Source of the DNA: Gammaproteobacteria bacterium
GTDB lineage: Bacteria; Pseudomonadota; Gammaproteobacteria; Pseudomonadales; Azotimanducaceae
Reading direction: 5' to 3'
DNA: 10,965 nt
Assembly: GCA_028821035.1 (NCBI GenBank)
Contig: JAPPHP010000209.1
Coordinates: 1-10,965 of the forward strand
Shown: positions 1 through 6,710 of the stretch, piece after piece
How positions within the stretch are numbered: position 1 is the stretch's first letter
Layout of the letters: each line of letters starts with the position of its first letter
The notes under the pieces: model-generated
What the model was told of the DNA's origin: nothing
What the model saw: only the letters and a program-made list of their open reading frames with translations
Databases searched by the model: none
Program-made: the position numbers and the translations under genes

Positions 1-51
1 CACAGACCCCGTGGAACGCGCTGAAGTACTAGAAACTTACGGGACACCACA

Positions 52-819
52 CTAGTTGAACGGCAATATGCCGGACTCGCGGTAATACACCCTGGGCTCC
101 GCGCGCGCTTGGGCTCCGCCGGCCGGATTGGCCGCACCGTACGGAGGAATCGCCGTGCCGGCCCGCGCGAGCCTGGCGGCCATCGAGACCCTCCGGTTGC
201 CGGAGCCGAAAGCCAGGCTACGATGGAGCAGCGACCCGTGCATCAGCACGAACTGGCCCCGCCTCAAGGGCAAGGGAGTGACCCGGTCCTGGACGAGGTC
301 GGGGACTTCCTCGATGTGACGCGGGATGTCCCGGTCGAAGGCGTTGATCGGCAGGTGCGATCCCTTCACGTATTCGATGCGGCCCTCGTTCATGCCGATG
401 TCCGTCAGCGCGACCGTGAGGGTGAAGTGATTGCCGGTGTCGAACAGGTCGATCGGGGCGTCGCCGTCCTCGAAGTGGCGATCGTGATGCCACTTGTTCT
501 GTCCGGTGCCGTCGCTCTTGACGAAGAAGTTGGTCCTCCAGATGAACAGGTCCGTGCCCGCGAGTTCCGCCACGACGGACTGCAGGTTGGAGTCGAAAAA
601 CAGCTCCCGGAGGATCGTGATGTCCATGTGCCGGTCGAGCAACGGGTTGACGCCCGGATCTTCCGCACCTTCCCTTATCGCCTGCAACTGCGCTCGCCGG
701 AGCGCCTTCAGGCGGAAGACCTCGTCGCGCGCGGCGTCGAGCCGGGACTGGTCCGCCAGCTCGAAGGGCCCGGCCAACCCGTCCCGGTGCCATTGGTCTG
801 TCACCATGGTGCGTATCAT
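52..819 (-). CDS. PhyH-family Fe(II)/2-oxoglutarate-dependent dioxygenase
   Basis: This is a probable non-haem iron oxygenase of the phytanoyl-CoA dioxygenase (PhyH) superfamily. Such enzymes couple 2-oxoglutarate decarboxylation to hydroxylation of a small substrate in the cytoplasm. Numbered from the ATG at 819, the iron-binding HxD is H111-H-D113 in WHHDRHFEDG. The conserved NEG...KGSH element lies at about 143-154. The distal iron ligand is probably H199 in MHGSLLHRS, and the 2-oxoglutarate-binding arginine R209 or R210. About 255 residues is normal for the family. The start is uncertain: GTG 822, ATG 819 and ATG 807 are all in frame and none has a clear Shine-Dalgarno. ATG 807 (MVTDQWHRDG) looks most like family N-termini. 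The gene is divergent from the second dioxygenase, across about 170 bases. The Asp of HxD is kept, so this is an oxygenase and not a halogenase. The substrate is unknown. Confidence 0.88.
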   Translation of the reverse strand: MIRTMVTDQWHRDGLAGPFELADQSRLDAARDEVFRLKALRRAQLQAIREGAEDPGVNPLLDRHMDITILRELFFDSNLQSVVAELAGTDLFIWRTNFFVKSDGTGQNKWHHDRHFEDGDAPIDLFDTGNHFTLTVALTDIGMNEGRIEYVKGSHLPINAFDRDIPRHIEEVPDLVQDRVTPLPLRRGQFVLMHGSLLHRSLAFGSGNRRVSMAARLARAGTAIPPYGAANPAGGAQARAEPRVYYRESGILPFN

Positions 820-990
820 CACATGCGCGCAACGAAGCGCATCGGGAAGTTAGACGTGGTCGGCGCGCTCCGCCTCAGGAGCGGCCACTCCCGAGGCAAC
901 GGGGTGAGGATGCGGCGGGGCGGAACGTCGAATAGCAGGTAGCACGCGACGGGGCTTGTCCCGCCCCGCCGACCGCGGAGAATCCGACCC
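820..990. promoter_or_regulatory. Divergent intergenic region between two dioxygenase genes
   Basis: This gap separates two genes transcribed away from each other, so both promoters are expected here by position. I cannot point to a convincing -35/-10 pair on either strand. The right side holds a Shine-Dalgarno-like GGAG at 977-980, 10 bases before the ATG at 991. It also holds a perfect inverted repeat, listed separately. No open frame in this gap looks like a real gene. Confidence 0.5.
913..971. repeat. Perfect 11-bp inverted repeat upstream of dioxygenase gene
   Basis: Bases 913-923 (cggcggggcgg) are the exact reverse complement of 961-971, with a 37-base spacer. The right arm ends 5 bases before the GGAG ribosome binding site of the gene starting at 991. 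It could be a leader stem-loop that affects access to the ribosome binding site, or a pair of half-sites for a regulator. Both arms consist only of G and C, so a chance match in this GC-rich DNA is a real possibility. Confidence 0.35.
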
Positions 991-2064
991 ATGCAGGGTG
1001 AAGCAGAGTTCCAGGAGCGGGTGGTGCGGGCCGAACGCCCAAGGCGCCACTTCGTCTTCCTGATCTCGCCCGACGGGTCCATGCTCGGTCTCGACGCGGA
1101 CGGTGCGCCGGCCCGCTACGACGATGCCGACGACCGCGTGGTCTGGGACCGGGCGGCGGACGGGCTCCGGCACGTGGCCACCGGCCGGACCGTCGCCGCC
1201 GACATCGAAGGGGATACGTGCACGCTGACCGTCGGGGGCGAGGAGGTGACGTTCCGGATCGGCCACGGCCCCGAGAAGCTGCCGAGCGCATATCTCGAGC
1301 ACCTGCGGCGCGAAGGCTGGGTGTGCCTGACCTGTCTCCTGCCGCCCGACATCGTCGAGGGCCTGCAGCGCGTCGCGGGCACGGACCGCTACGAGCACCT
1401 CGAGATGAACAACGACAGTCCCAAGGTCTGTCAGCACAGCGCCGTCGGCAAGGCCATCAGCGAGCCGATATCGCTCTGGCTGATCCGGCAGTACGTCGGC
1501 ACCCGGGACCTGCACCTCGGGCATCCGCCGGGGCTCACCGCGCTGCCGCCTTACGACGGCGAGCGCCGCGTCCAGGGCTGGCACGCCGACATTCCCTACA
1601 TCCCGTCCGTCGGGGGGAATCCCGTGGCGGACCGGGGCGGCCCGATCAAGGCCGTGCAGCGCAACGTCTGCGTGTCCGACTTCCGGAAGGACAACGGGGC
1701 CACGGCCTACAAGCTCGGCTCGCATCGCGCCCCGACGAACCCACCGCCCGCATGGAACCCGGGCCGTCACGGCGGCGATCCCGCGGCGCGGCCCTACAGC
1801 GGCCCCGATTCGGATGTGCTGGAGGCGCCGGCCGGCAGCATCGTGCTGTACGACGCCAGGACCTGGCACCGGGCGGGCTTCAATCGCAGCCGGCGCAAGC
1901 GCGGGGCGATGCTGATGTCGTTCCAGACCGCGGACGTGATCCCCAAGCGCGATACCCGCCCCACCTGCAAGCGTCTGCACGAGAGCCCCGTCTACGGGGA
2001 ACTCGACGCCAGGCAGCGGCGGGAACTCACCGAACTGCTGATGAACCAGCCCGACACCGCGTGA
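991..2064 (+). CDS. PhyH-family dioxygenase with N-terminal beta-rich lobe
   Basis: This is a second, clearly different PhyH-type Fe(II)/2-oxoglutarate dioxygenase of 357 residues. The catalytic part spans about 98-320. The HxD iron ligands are H198 and D200 in GWHADIPY. A D-x-G-type element FRKDNGATAYKLGSH lies at about 231-245, the distal ligand is H293 in DARTWHRAG, and the likely 2-oxoglutarate arginine is R304, 11 residues later. Residues about 18-92 precede the fold. They read as short beta strands (RHFVFLISPDGSMLG, RVVWDRAADGLRHVATGRT, TCTLTVGGEEVTFRIG) and are not usual for the family. The start is supported by GGAG at 977-980 with a 10-base spacer. The gene leads a rightward cluster with the isomerase-like and oxidoreductase genes, so it probably acts in the same pathway. 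The substrate is not identifiable. Family assignment is firm; the role is inferred. Confidence 0.88.
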   Translation: MQGEAEFQERVVRAERPRRHFVFLISPDGSMLGLDADGAPARYDDADDRVVWDRAADGLRHVATGRTVAADIEGDTCTLTVGGEEVTFRIGHGPEKLPSAYLEHLRREGWVCLTCLLPPDIVEGLQRVAGTDRYEHLEMNNDSPKVCQHSAVGKAISEPISLWLIRQYVGTRDLHLGHPPGLTALPPYDGERRVQGWHADIPYIPSVGGNPVADRGGPIKAVQRNVCVSDFRKDNGATAYKLGSHRAPTNPPPAWNPGRHGGDPAARPYSGPDSDVLEAPAGSIVLYDARTWHRAGFNRSRRKRGAMLMSFQTADVIPKRDTRPTCKRLHESPVYGELDARQRRELTELLMNQPDTA

Positions 2065-2094
2065 CGGCCCGGCCGCGGCCGTCTGTCCCGCAAC

Positions 2095-2101
2095 AGGAAG
2101 G
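2095..2101 (+). promoter_or_regulatory. Ribosome binding site of the isomerase-like gene
   Basis: AGGAAGG lies 9 bases before the ATG at 2111, inside a 46-base gap after the dioxygenase stop. It fixes the start of the TIM-barrel gene. The short gap without an evident terminator supports co-transcription with the gene upstream. Confidence 0.6.
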
Positions 2102-2110
2102 ACCCACGCC

Positions 2111-2998
2111 ATGCAAGTAGGAATCATGTCCGGCCACTGCGCGCGGCCGACGCTCGGCGAGACGCTCGACGCGATCCTCGCCCACGACCTTCGGCACCTG
2201 CAGTTCAACTGGTCTTCGGCGCGCCCGCAGGGACCGCTTGTGGACGAGATCGACGCCATCTGCGCCGTCGTCCGGGAGGAGACCGCCAGGCGGAACATGG
2301 TCGTCGCCGCCGTGGCCGGCAACGCCAACATGGTGGACGTCGATCCCGCGAAGCGTCAGCGGGCGATCGACCGGCTGCTGACCATCGTCCGCGCCTGCCG
2401 GGCGGCGGGCACGTCCGTGGTCGCCACCTGCACCGGGTCGCGTCACCCCGAGAGCATGTGGCGGCATCATCCCGACAACGCCTCGAAGGAAACGTGGCGG
2501 GTGCTCCACGCCACGCTGGAGCAGGTGCTGCCCGTCGCCGAGGCGGCCGGCGTGCAGGTCGCGTTCGAGCCGGAGATCAACAACGTCGCGAGCGACGCGA
2601 AGAAGAGCCGCCGCCTCATAGACGACATGGGCTCGCCGAACCTGAAGGTCGTGATGGACGCCGCCAACATCTTCGGCAAGGACGACCTGCCGCGCATGCG
2701 CGAGGTGCTCGACGAGGCGTTCGACCTCCTCGGCGATCACGTCGCCATCGCCCACGCCAAGGACCTCGACCGGGGCGGCGACGCGGGGCACCTGCCGGCG
2801 GGTACCGGCAAGCTCGACTACGCGCGCTACGTCGCGCTGCTCTGCGCACTGCCCTTCGACGTTCCGGTCATCCTGCACGGGTTGCCGGAAGACCAGGTGG
2901 ACGCGAGCGTCGCGATGCTCCGGGGCCACGCGGCGGCGCTTTCGACGCGGGAAGGGACGCGGGAAGGGACGCGGGATGTGGCGGGAGCGGGCGCATGA
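2111..2998 (+). CDS. Sugar phosphate isomerase/epimerase-like TIM barrel protein
   Basis: This 295-residue protein belongs to the xylose isomerase-like/AP endonuclease 2 TIM-barrel superfamily. Members are metal-dependent isomerases, epimerases or dehydratases acting on sugars, keto-sugars and inositols. Visible family features are barrel strand 1 MQVGIMSG, a strand-end glutamate pair FEPE (E153, E155) followed by INN, VMDAANIF with D183, AHAKD with H215, and a GTGKLDYARY loop at about 231-240, the place of the usual G-x-G-x-(I/L)-D. The final metal-binding glutamate expected near the last strand is not obvious: the sequence there is VPVILHGLPE, with H256 near that position. The C-terminal tail is a TREG repeat and is probably disordered. 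The next gene overlaps it by ATGA (2995-2998), showing translational coupling with the Gfo/Idh oxidoreductase, a frequent partner of this family. The exact reaction cannot be named. Confidence 0.85.
   Translation: MQVGIMSGHCARPTLGETLDAILAHDLRHLQFNWSSARPQGPLVDEIDAICAVVREETARRNMVVAAVAGNANMVDVDPAKRQRAIDRLLTIVRACRAAGTSVVATCTGSRHPESMWRHHPDNASKETWRVLHATLEQVLPVAEAAGVQVAFEPEINNVASDAKKSRRLIDDMGSPNLKVVMDAANIFGKDDLPRMREVLDEAFDLLGDHVAIAHAKDLDRGGDAGHLPAGTGKLDYARYVALLCALPFDVPVILHGLPEDQVDASVAMLRGHAAALSTREGTREGTRDVAGAGA
2944..2976 (+). repeat. 12-bp tandem repeat, 2.75 copies, in the isomerase tail
   Basis: The unit gacgcgggaagg occurs at 2944-2955 and 2956-2967, then partially at 2968-2976. It encodes the protein repeat TREGTREGTRD near the C-terminus. 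Because 12 is a multiple of three, copy-number change would alter tail length without shifting the frame. Confidence 0.85.
2984..2987 (+). promoter_or_regulatory. Ribosome binding site of the Gfo/Idh gene
   Basis: GGAG lies inside the end of the preceding gene, 7 bases before the ATG at 2995. It decides the start of the oxidoreductase: the same frame is open much further upstream, but only this ATG directly precedes the Rossmann-fold start MKAKVALLGCGN. Confidence 0.6.
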
Positions 2999-4203
2999 AG
3001 GCGAAAGTCGCCCTGCTCGGCTGCGGCAACCCGGCGCGCAAATGGCATCTGCCGACGCTCAGCGAGTTGTCGAGGCGGGGCGCCATCGAGTTCGTGGCCC
3101 TGTGCGACCTCGACGAACGCCTCGCCGCGGAGAGCGGCGCCAGGTACGGCGTGCCGCACTACACGAGCGCGGAAGAGATGCTCGACCGGCACCCGGACAT
3201 CCTGGTCGTCGATGTCGTGACCGGGGACCCGACGCATCACGTGCTCGGGCGCATGATGGCGGAGTACGGCAAGCACGTCATGGTGGAGAAGCCGATGGCG
3301 CTGACCCTGCCCTGCTGCGACATCATCATCGACGCCTGCCGCCGCAATGGCGTGCACTTCGAGGTGGCGGAGAACTACTTCCGCATGCCCAAGCAGCGCA
3401 TGATCCTGAAGCTGATCGAGGCGGGCATCCTTGGCGACATCGTGCGCGTCTACTTCGTCGAGCCCAAGCGACGGGACCCCTTCGAGCCCACCGTGACCCA
3501 CGGCGGCCTGGGCAGGCCCATCCACGGCTTCGGGTGTACTTCCGGCATGTGCATGGACATGGGCGCGCATCGGTTGTCGCAGTTGCGGCTCTACGCGCGG
3601 AGCGAGCCCCGGCGGGTCGCGGCCACGGTGCGAAAGTACGGTTCGGATCCCAAGCGCGTCCACGAGGACTGGGCGCACGCGATGATCGAGTTCGAGAACG
3701 GCGCGATGGGAATCTACGAGACGTCGCGGCGGGGCGAGGGCCAGAAGTACTGCCAGATCATGGGCAGCCTGGGCGGCATCCTCGACCACGACACGTTCGG
3801 GCCGGAGATTCCGCTACGCGTGATGGTGGGCGAGGAATGGCGGGACGTTCCGGTCACGACGGAAAGGCGCCGGGTGGACGGCGTGGACGTACTGCAGCGC
3901 ATCGTCGTGCACGCGGACACCGAGATCGTCCACGAGAACCCCTTTCGCGACTACGCCATCGACGACTGGTGCGTCGGTCACGCGGCAGAGATCATGAGCA
4001 TCGTCAACGCGGCGCTCCACGACGAACCCGCGGAGTACGGCCTGGAGGGGCGCAAGGACGTCGAGATGGCGATGGCGATCTACGAGTCGTCCCTCGGCGG
4101 CATGGCGCCCGTGAGCCTGCCCCTCGAGGGCATGACCGCCTACGAGCGGGCGGTACACGAGGACTACCTCGCGAAGTTCGGCCGTCCGATCGATCGGTTC
4201 TGA
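2995..4203 (+). CDS. Gfo/Idh/MocA-family NAD(P)-dependent oxidoreductase
   Basis: This 402-residue cytoplasmic dehydrogenase is of the glucose-fructose oxidoreductase/inositol 2-dehydrogenase type. The N-terminal Rossmann fold begins at residue 4 with VALLGCGNPARKWHLP, where GCGN is the dinucleotide-binding loop. The EKP signature is at 98-100 (HVMVEKPMAL). The substrate domain follows from about 130. It carries the family catalytic pattern D188-M-G-A-H192 in MCMDMGAHRL; the EKP lysine K99 completes the usual set. The start is the ATG overlapping the previous stop (ATGA), with GGAG 7 bases upstream. The length is typical. Family members oxidise or reduce hydroxyls of sugars, inositols and related compounds, and are often paired with TIM-barrel isomerases as here. 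The gene ends 12 bases before the stop of the convergent sulfatase gene. The substrate is unknown. Confidence 0.92.
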   Translation: MKAKVALLGCGNPARKWHLPTLSELSRRGAIEFVALCDLDERLAAESGARYGVPHYTSAEEMLDRHPDILVVDVVTGDPTHHVLGRMMAEYGKHVMVEKPMALTLPCCDIIIDACRRNGVHFEVAENYFRMPKQRMILKLIEAGILGDIVRVYFVEPKRRDPFEPTVTHGGLGRPIHGFGCTSGMCMDMGAHRLSQLRLYARSEPRRVAATVRKYGSDPKRVHEDWAHAMIEFENGAMGIYETSRRGEGQKYCQIMGSLGGILDHDTFGPEIPLRVMVGEEWRDVPVTTERRRVDGVDVLQRIVVHADTEIVHENPFRDYAIDDWCVGHAAEIMSIVNAALHDEPAEYGLEGRKDVEMAMAIYESSLGGMAPVSLPLEGMTAYERAVHEDYLAKFGRPIDRF

Positions 4204-4215
4204 CGGACTCCGGCG

Positions 4216-6552
4216 CTACGGGGCGGGCTCGTCGGCAATGAGTACGTCCACGGAGTGGATGGTCCCGGTGAACTCGAACGGAGCGTCGTACGCGTCGCTG
4301 ATGGGCGAATGCCCGTCCCGACCGACCTCCACGCCACGCATCTTCGAGATGCGGGCCACGTTCGGAATCCCGATGGAGCCGACCGCGCGGCCTTCCACCA
4401 CGAGCGTGAACGTGCCCGCGTCGTTGTCGCCTGGCTCGAACAGGACGCCCAGGTTCACGCGGCCCTGCGGGAGCGTCGTGGTGGCCCGGCCCAGGGCAGG
4501 GCTGCCCAGCACGTTGCACGCGAGGCCCAGGGCCGCGTTGCGTACGAACAGCGAGAACCCGTCCAGGGACGATCCCTGGGAATAGATGACTCCCGCGGTT
4601 TCGGCGTCCCGAATCTCCACATCCGCGATCACGGACCACGGGTTCCGTCCCAGGGCGGGCGATTGCGCTCTCGGGACGCGCGACATCGGCGGGACCAACC
4701 GGACGGCCGTCGCGTCCCGCCGGACCGGGCGGCGCGCCCCGAAACGGTCGTCCAGTGGCAACACGCCATGCCGTCCGGCCTCGGCCCACCACAGGTCGAC
4801 CATCCGGCGCAGGCGATCGGGCTCCGCCCCGGCCAGGTCGTTGCACTCCGAGAAGTCCTGGTCGAGGTGATACAGCTCCCAGACGTCGTCGCCGTAGTCG
4901 TCGCCCAATTCGTGCCGGGCGACGGCCTTCCAGCCGGCGTGCCAGAGGCCGCGTTTGCCCATCATCTCGAAGTGCTGAATCGGCTTTCTGGTCGCACCGT
5001 CGTCATCGCCCAGGGTGTAGGCCAGGCTGGTCCCCGCGATCGGCATCTGGTCGTATCCGCGGTAGTGGGAGCGGGGCTCCACGCCGAGGATTTCGAGGAT
5101 CGTTGGCGCGATGTCGGTGACGTAGTGGAACTGACTCCGGATGCCCCCGTCGTCCTGGATGGCGGCCGGGAAGCGTACGATCAGGGGCACCCGCACGCCG
5201 CCCCCGTGCGTGTCCTGCTTGTACCAGCGAAGCGGGGTGTTGCCGACCTGCGACCAGCCCCAGGGGATGTCGCTGTTGCTCTTCGGCCCGCCGATGTCGT
5301 CGAGTCTCTCCTGAATCGCGTCGAAGTCCTCCTCCGGCGCCGGCCGGCCGAGCCGCTCGCCCACGGTTCGGCCGTCGTTGGCCGCGTTGCGCATTCCGCT
5401 GGGACCGGCGTTCATCACGCCGTACGGCCCTCCGTTCTGGCTGGCGCCGTTGTCGGCGGTGAGCACGACCACCGTGTCGTCCAGTTGTCCCATGGCGCGC
5501 AGATGCTCGATGAGGCGTCCGATCTGCGCGTCGGTGTGGTCGAGGAACCCGGCCCACGCCTCCTGCAGCCGGCAGACGAATGCCCTTTCGTTCCTGCCCA
5601 GCGCTTCCCAGGGCACCACGCCCGGATTCGACGGCGGCAGGCGGGTTTCGGGCGGAATGATCCCCAGCTCGATCTGCCGGCGAAAGGTCCGTTCGCGCAG
5701 GATGTCCCAGCCCTCGTCGAAACGTCCACGGTACTTGTCGATATAGGCCTTGGGCGCCTGATGCGGGTAGTGCATGGCGCCGGTCGCGAAGTACATGAAG
5801 AAGGGCGTGTCGGGCCGGTGGGCCTTGAGGTCGTTGAGGAACTCGATGGCGTGGTCGACGAGGTCCTCGGTGAGGTGGTAGCCCTCGGCGGGGGTGCGGG
5901 GCGGCGTCGCCGGATGATTGTCGCGCGTCAGGTCCGGATGGAACTGGGGCGTGGCGCCCGGCAGGAACCCGTAGAACCGATCGAATCCCCGCTGCAATGG
6001 CCATTCGTCGTGGGGCCCCGCGGCCGAGCCATGTTGCGGGGGGTTGAGGTGCCACTTGCCGAGCGCGAAAGTGGCGAAGCCCTCCTCGCTCAGCATCTCC
6101 GCCAGGGTTGCCGCGTGCCGGCTGATCCGGCCCCGCTGGTTGGGGTACCCGCTGTCGCCGAAGCCGGTGATCGTCGAGATGCCGACGGCGTGATGGTTGC
6201 GGCCCGTCAACAGGGACGCCCGGGTGGGGGAGCACAGCGGGGTGACGTGAAAGCTGTTGTAGCGCAGGCCGCTGGCCGCGAGCGCGTCCATGTTGGGCGT
6301 CTCGACGGGCGCTCCATAACAGCTCAGGTTGCCGAATCCGGTGTCGTCCAGCAGGATGACGAGTGCGTTGGGAGCGCCGTCGCGCGGGGCGGGGGAGAGC
6401 CAGTCTGGTTCGGATTCCTCGTAGGGTGGTCCCTGTCCTGCCGCGAAACGTCGTCGGTCCCATGCTGCATGTACCCCATCGCCGGGGGGAAAGCGGCGCG
6501 GGCGGTGGCCCGCGGGGGGGGGGGTGGGTGGGCCCCCCGCCCCCCCCCACAC
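4216..6552 (-). CDS. Arylsulfatase (formylglycine type), 5' end uncertain
   Basis: This is a large AtsA-like type I sulfatase that hydrolyses sulfate esters. Numbered from the GTG at 6552, the metal-binding DD is at 69-70 (LLDDTGFG). The formylglycine signature CSPTR is at 107-111, with the cysteine codon at 6232-6234. LGKWHL (K166, H168), H261 and the metal-binding DNG (367-369) follow, then a long beta-rich C-terminal part (about 610-775). At about 778 residues it matches the long members of the family. The cysteine must be oxidised by a formylglycine-generating enzyme, which is not in this window. Recognisable homology begins at about residue 42 (PPYEESEP). Upstream there is no in-frame ATG, and the only early start is a GTG inside an abnormal G/C homopolymer block. 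The true N-terminus, and any signal peptide, is therefore unknown. The TonB receptor gene lies upstream on the same strand. Confidence 0.92.
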   Translation of the reverse strand: MWGGAGGPPTPPPAGHRPRRFPPGDGVHAAWDRRRFAAGQGPPYEESEPDWLSPAPRDGAPNALVILLDDTGFGNLSCYGAPVETPNMDALAASGLRYNSFHVTPLCSPTRASLLTGRNHHAVGISTITGFGDSGYPNQRGRISRHAATLAEMLSEEGFATFALGKWHLNPPQHGSAAGPHDEWPLQRGFDRFYGFLPGATPQFHPDLTRDNHPATPPRTPAEGYHLTEDLVDHAIEFLNDLKAHRPDTPFFMYFATGAMHYPHQAPKAYIDKYRGRFDEGWDILRERTFRRQIELGIIPPETRLPPSNPGVVPWEALGRNERAFVCRLQEAWAGFLDHTDAQIGRLIEHLRAMGQLDDTVVVLTADNGASQNGGPYGVMNAGPSGMRNAANDGRTVGERLGRPAPEEDFDAIQERLDDIGGPKSNSDIPWGWSQVGNTPLRWYKQDTHGGGVRVPLIVRFPAAIQDDGGIRSQFHYVTDIAPTILEILGVEPRSHYRGYDQMPIAGTSLAYTLGDDDGATRKPIQHFEMMGKRGLWHAGWKAVARHELGDDYGDDVWELYHLDQDFSECNDLAGAEPDRLRRMVDLWWAEAGRHGVLPLDDRFGARRPVRRDATAVRLVPPMSRVPRAQSPALGRNPWSVIADVEIRDAETAGVIYSQGSSLDGFSLFVRNAALGLACNVLGSPALGRATTTLPQGRVNLGVLFEPGDNDAGTFTLVVEGRAVGSIGIPNVARISKMRGVEVGRDGHSPISDAYDAPFEFTGTIHSVDVLIADEPAP

Positions 6553-6620
6553 GGGGGGGGCCCCCTGGGCCTACCCCCCCCCCCCGGGGTCCCGCGGGGG
6601 GGGCCCGCCCCCCCGGCCGG
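6512..6620. other. G/C homopolymer block, probable sequence artefact
   Basis: About 109 bases are almost purely G and C, in long single-base runs: G11 at 6514-6524, C6 at 6533-6538, C9 at 6540-6548, G8 at 6553-6560, C12 at 6574-6585, G8 at 6596-6603 and C7 at 6608-6614. Only eight A or T bases break it up. Nothing else in the window looks like this. It sits between the receptor stop and the sulfatase coding region, exactly where the sulfatase loses a credible start. A poor-quality consensus or a mis-joined gap is the likeliest explanation. A real extreme-GC structured spacer is the alternative. Confidence 0.7.
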
Positions 6621-6636
6621 TTCCTGGTGTCGTGCT

Positions 6637-6672
6637 CCCGCGAGGTGCCGGTACTGCGGCGCCTCTCACGGG
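6637..6672. other. Hairpin-forming sequence downstream of the receptor gene
   Basis: Bases 6642-6650 can pair with 6657-6665 around a 6-base loop, with one imperfect pair. An outer 4-bp stem (6637-6640 with 6669-6672) can add to this. It begins about 38 bases past the stop of the TonB receptor gene on the minus strand. No T-run follows on that strand, so it is not a classical Rho-independent terminator. It may be a transcript-end hairpin or a chance match. Confidence 0.3.
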
Positions 6673-6710
6673 GTCCGGGGCTTGCGGCGTCCCGCCTTGC
6701 GGATCCGGAA

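Noticed and set aside
1..51. A gene or site in the first 51 bases
   Set aside because: This stretch lies after the dioxygenase stop. It shows no coding frame continuing from the edge that I can support and no clear hairpin with a T-run.
52..819. The leftward dioxygenase as a non-haem iron halogenase
   Set aside because: Halogenases of this fold replace the HxD aspartate with Ala or Gly. Here the aspartate (WHHDRH) is retained.
2458..2994. A start of the Gfo/Idh oxidoreductase at 2458
   Set aside because: The upstream part overlaps the isomerase gene and is low-complexity. The Rossmann fold starts right at the ATG at 2995, which has its own ribosome binding site.
4204..4215. A terminator between the convergent oxidoreductase and sulfatase genes
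   Set aside because: Only 12 bases separate the stop codons and no stem followed by a T-run is visible. Any terminator would have to lie within the coding ends.
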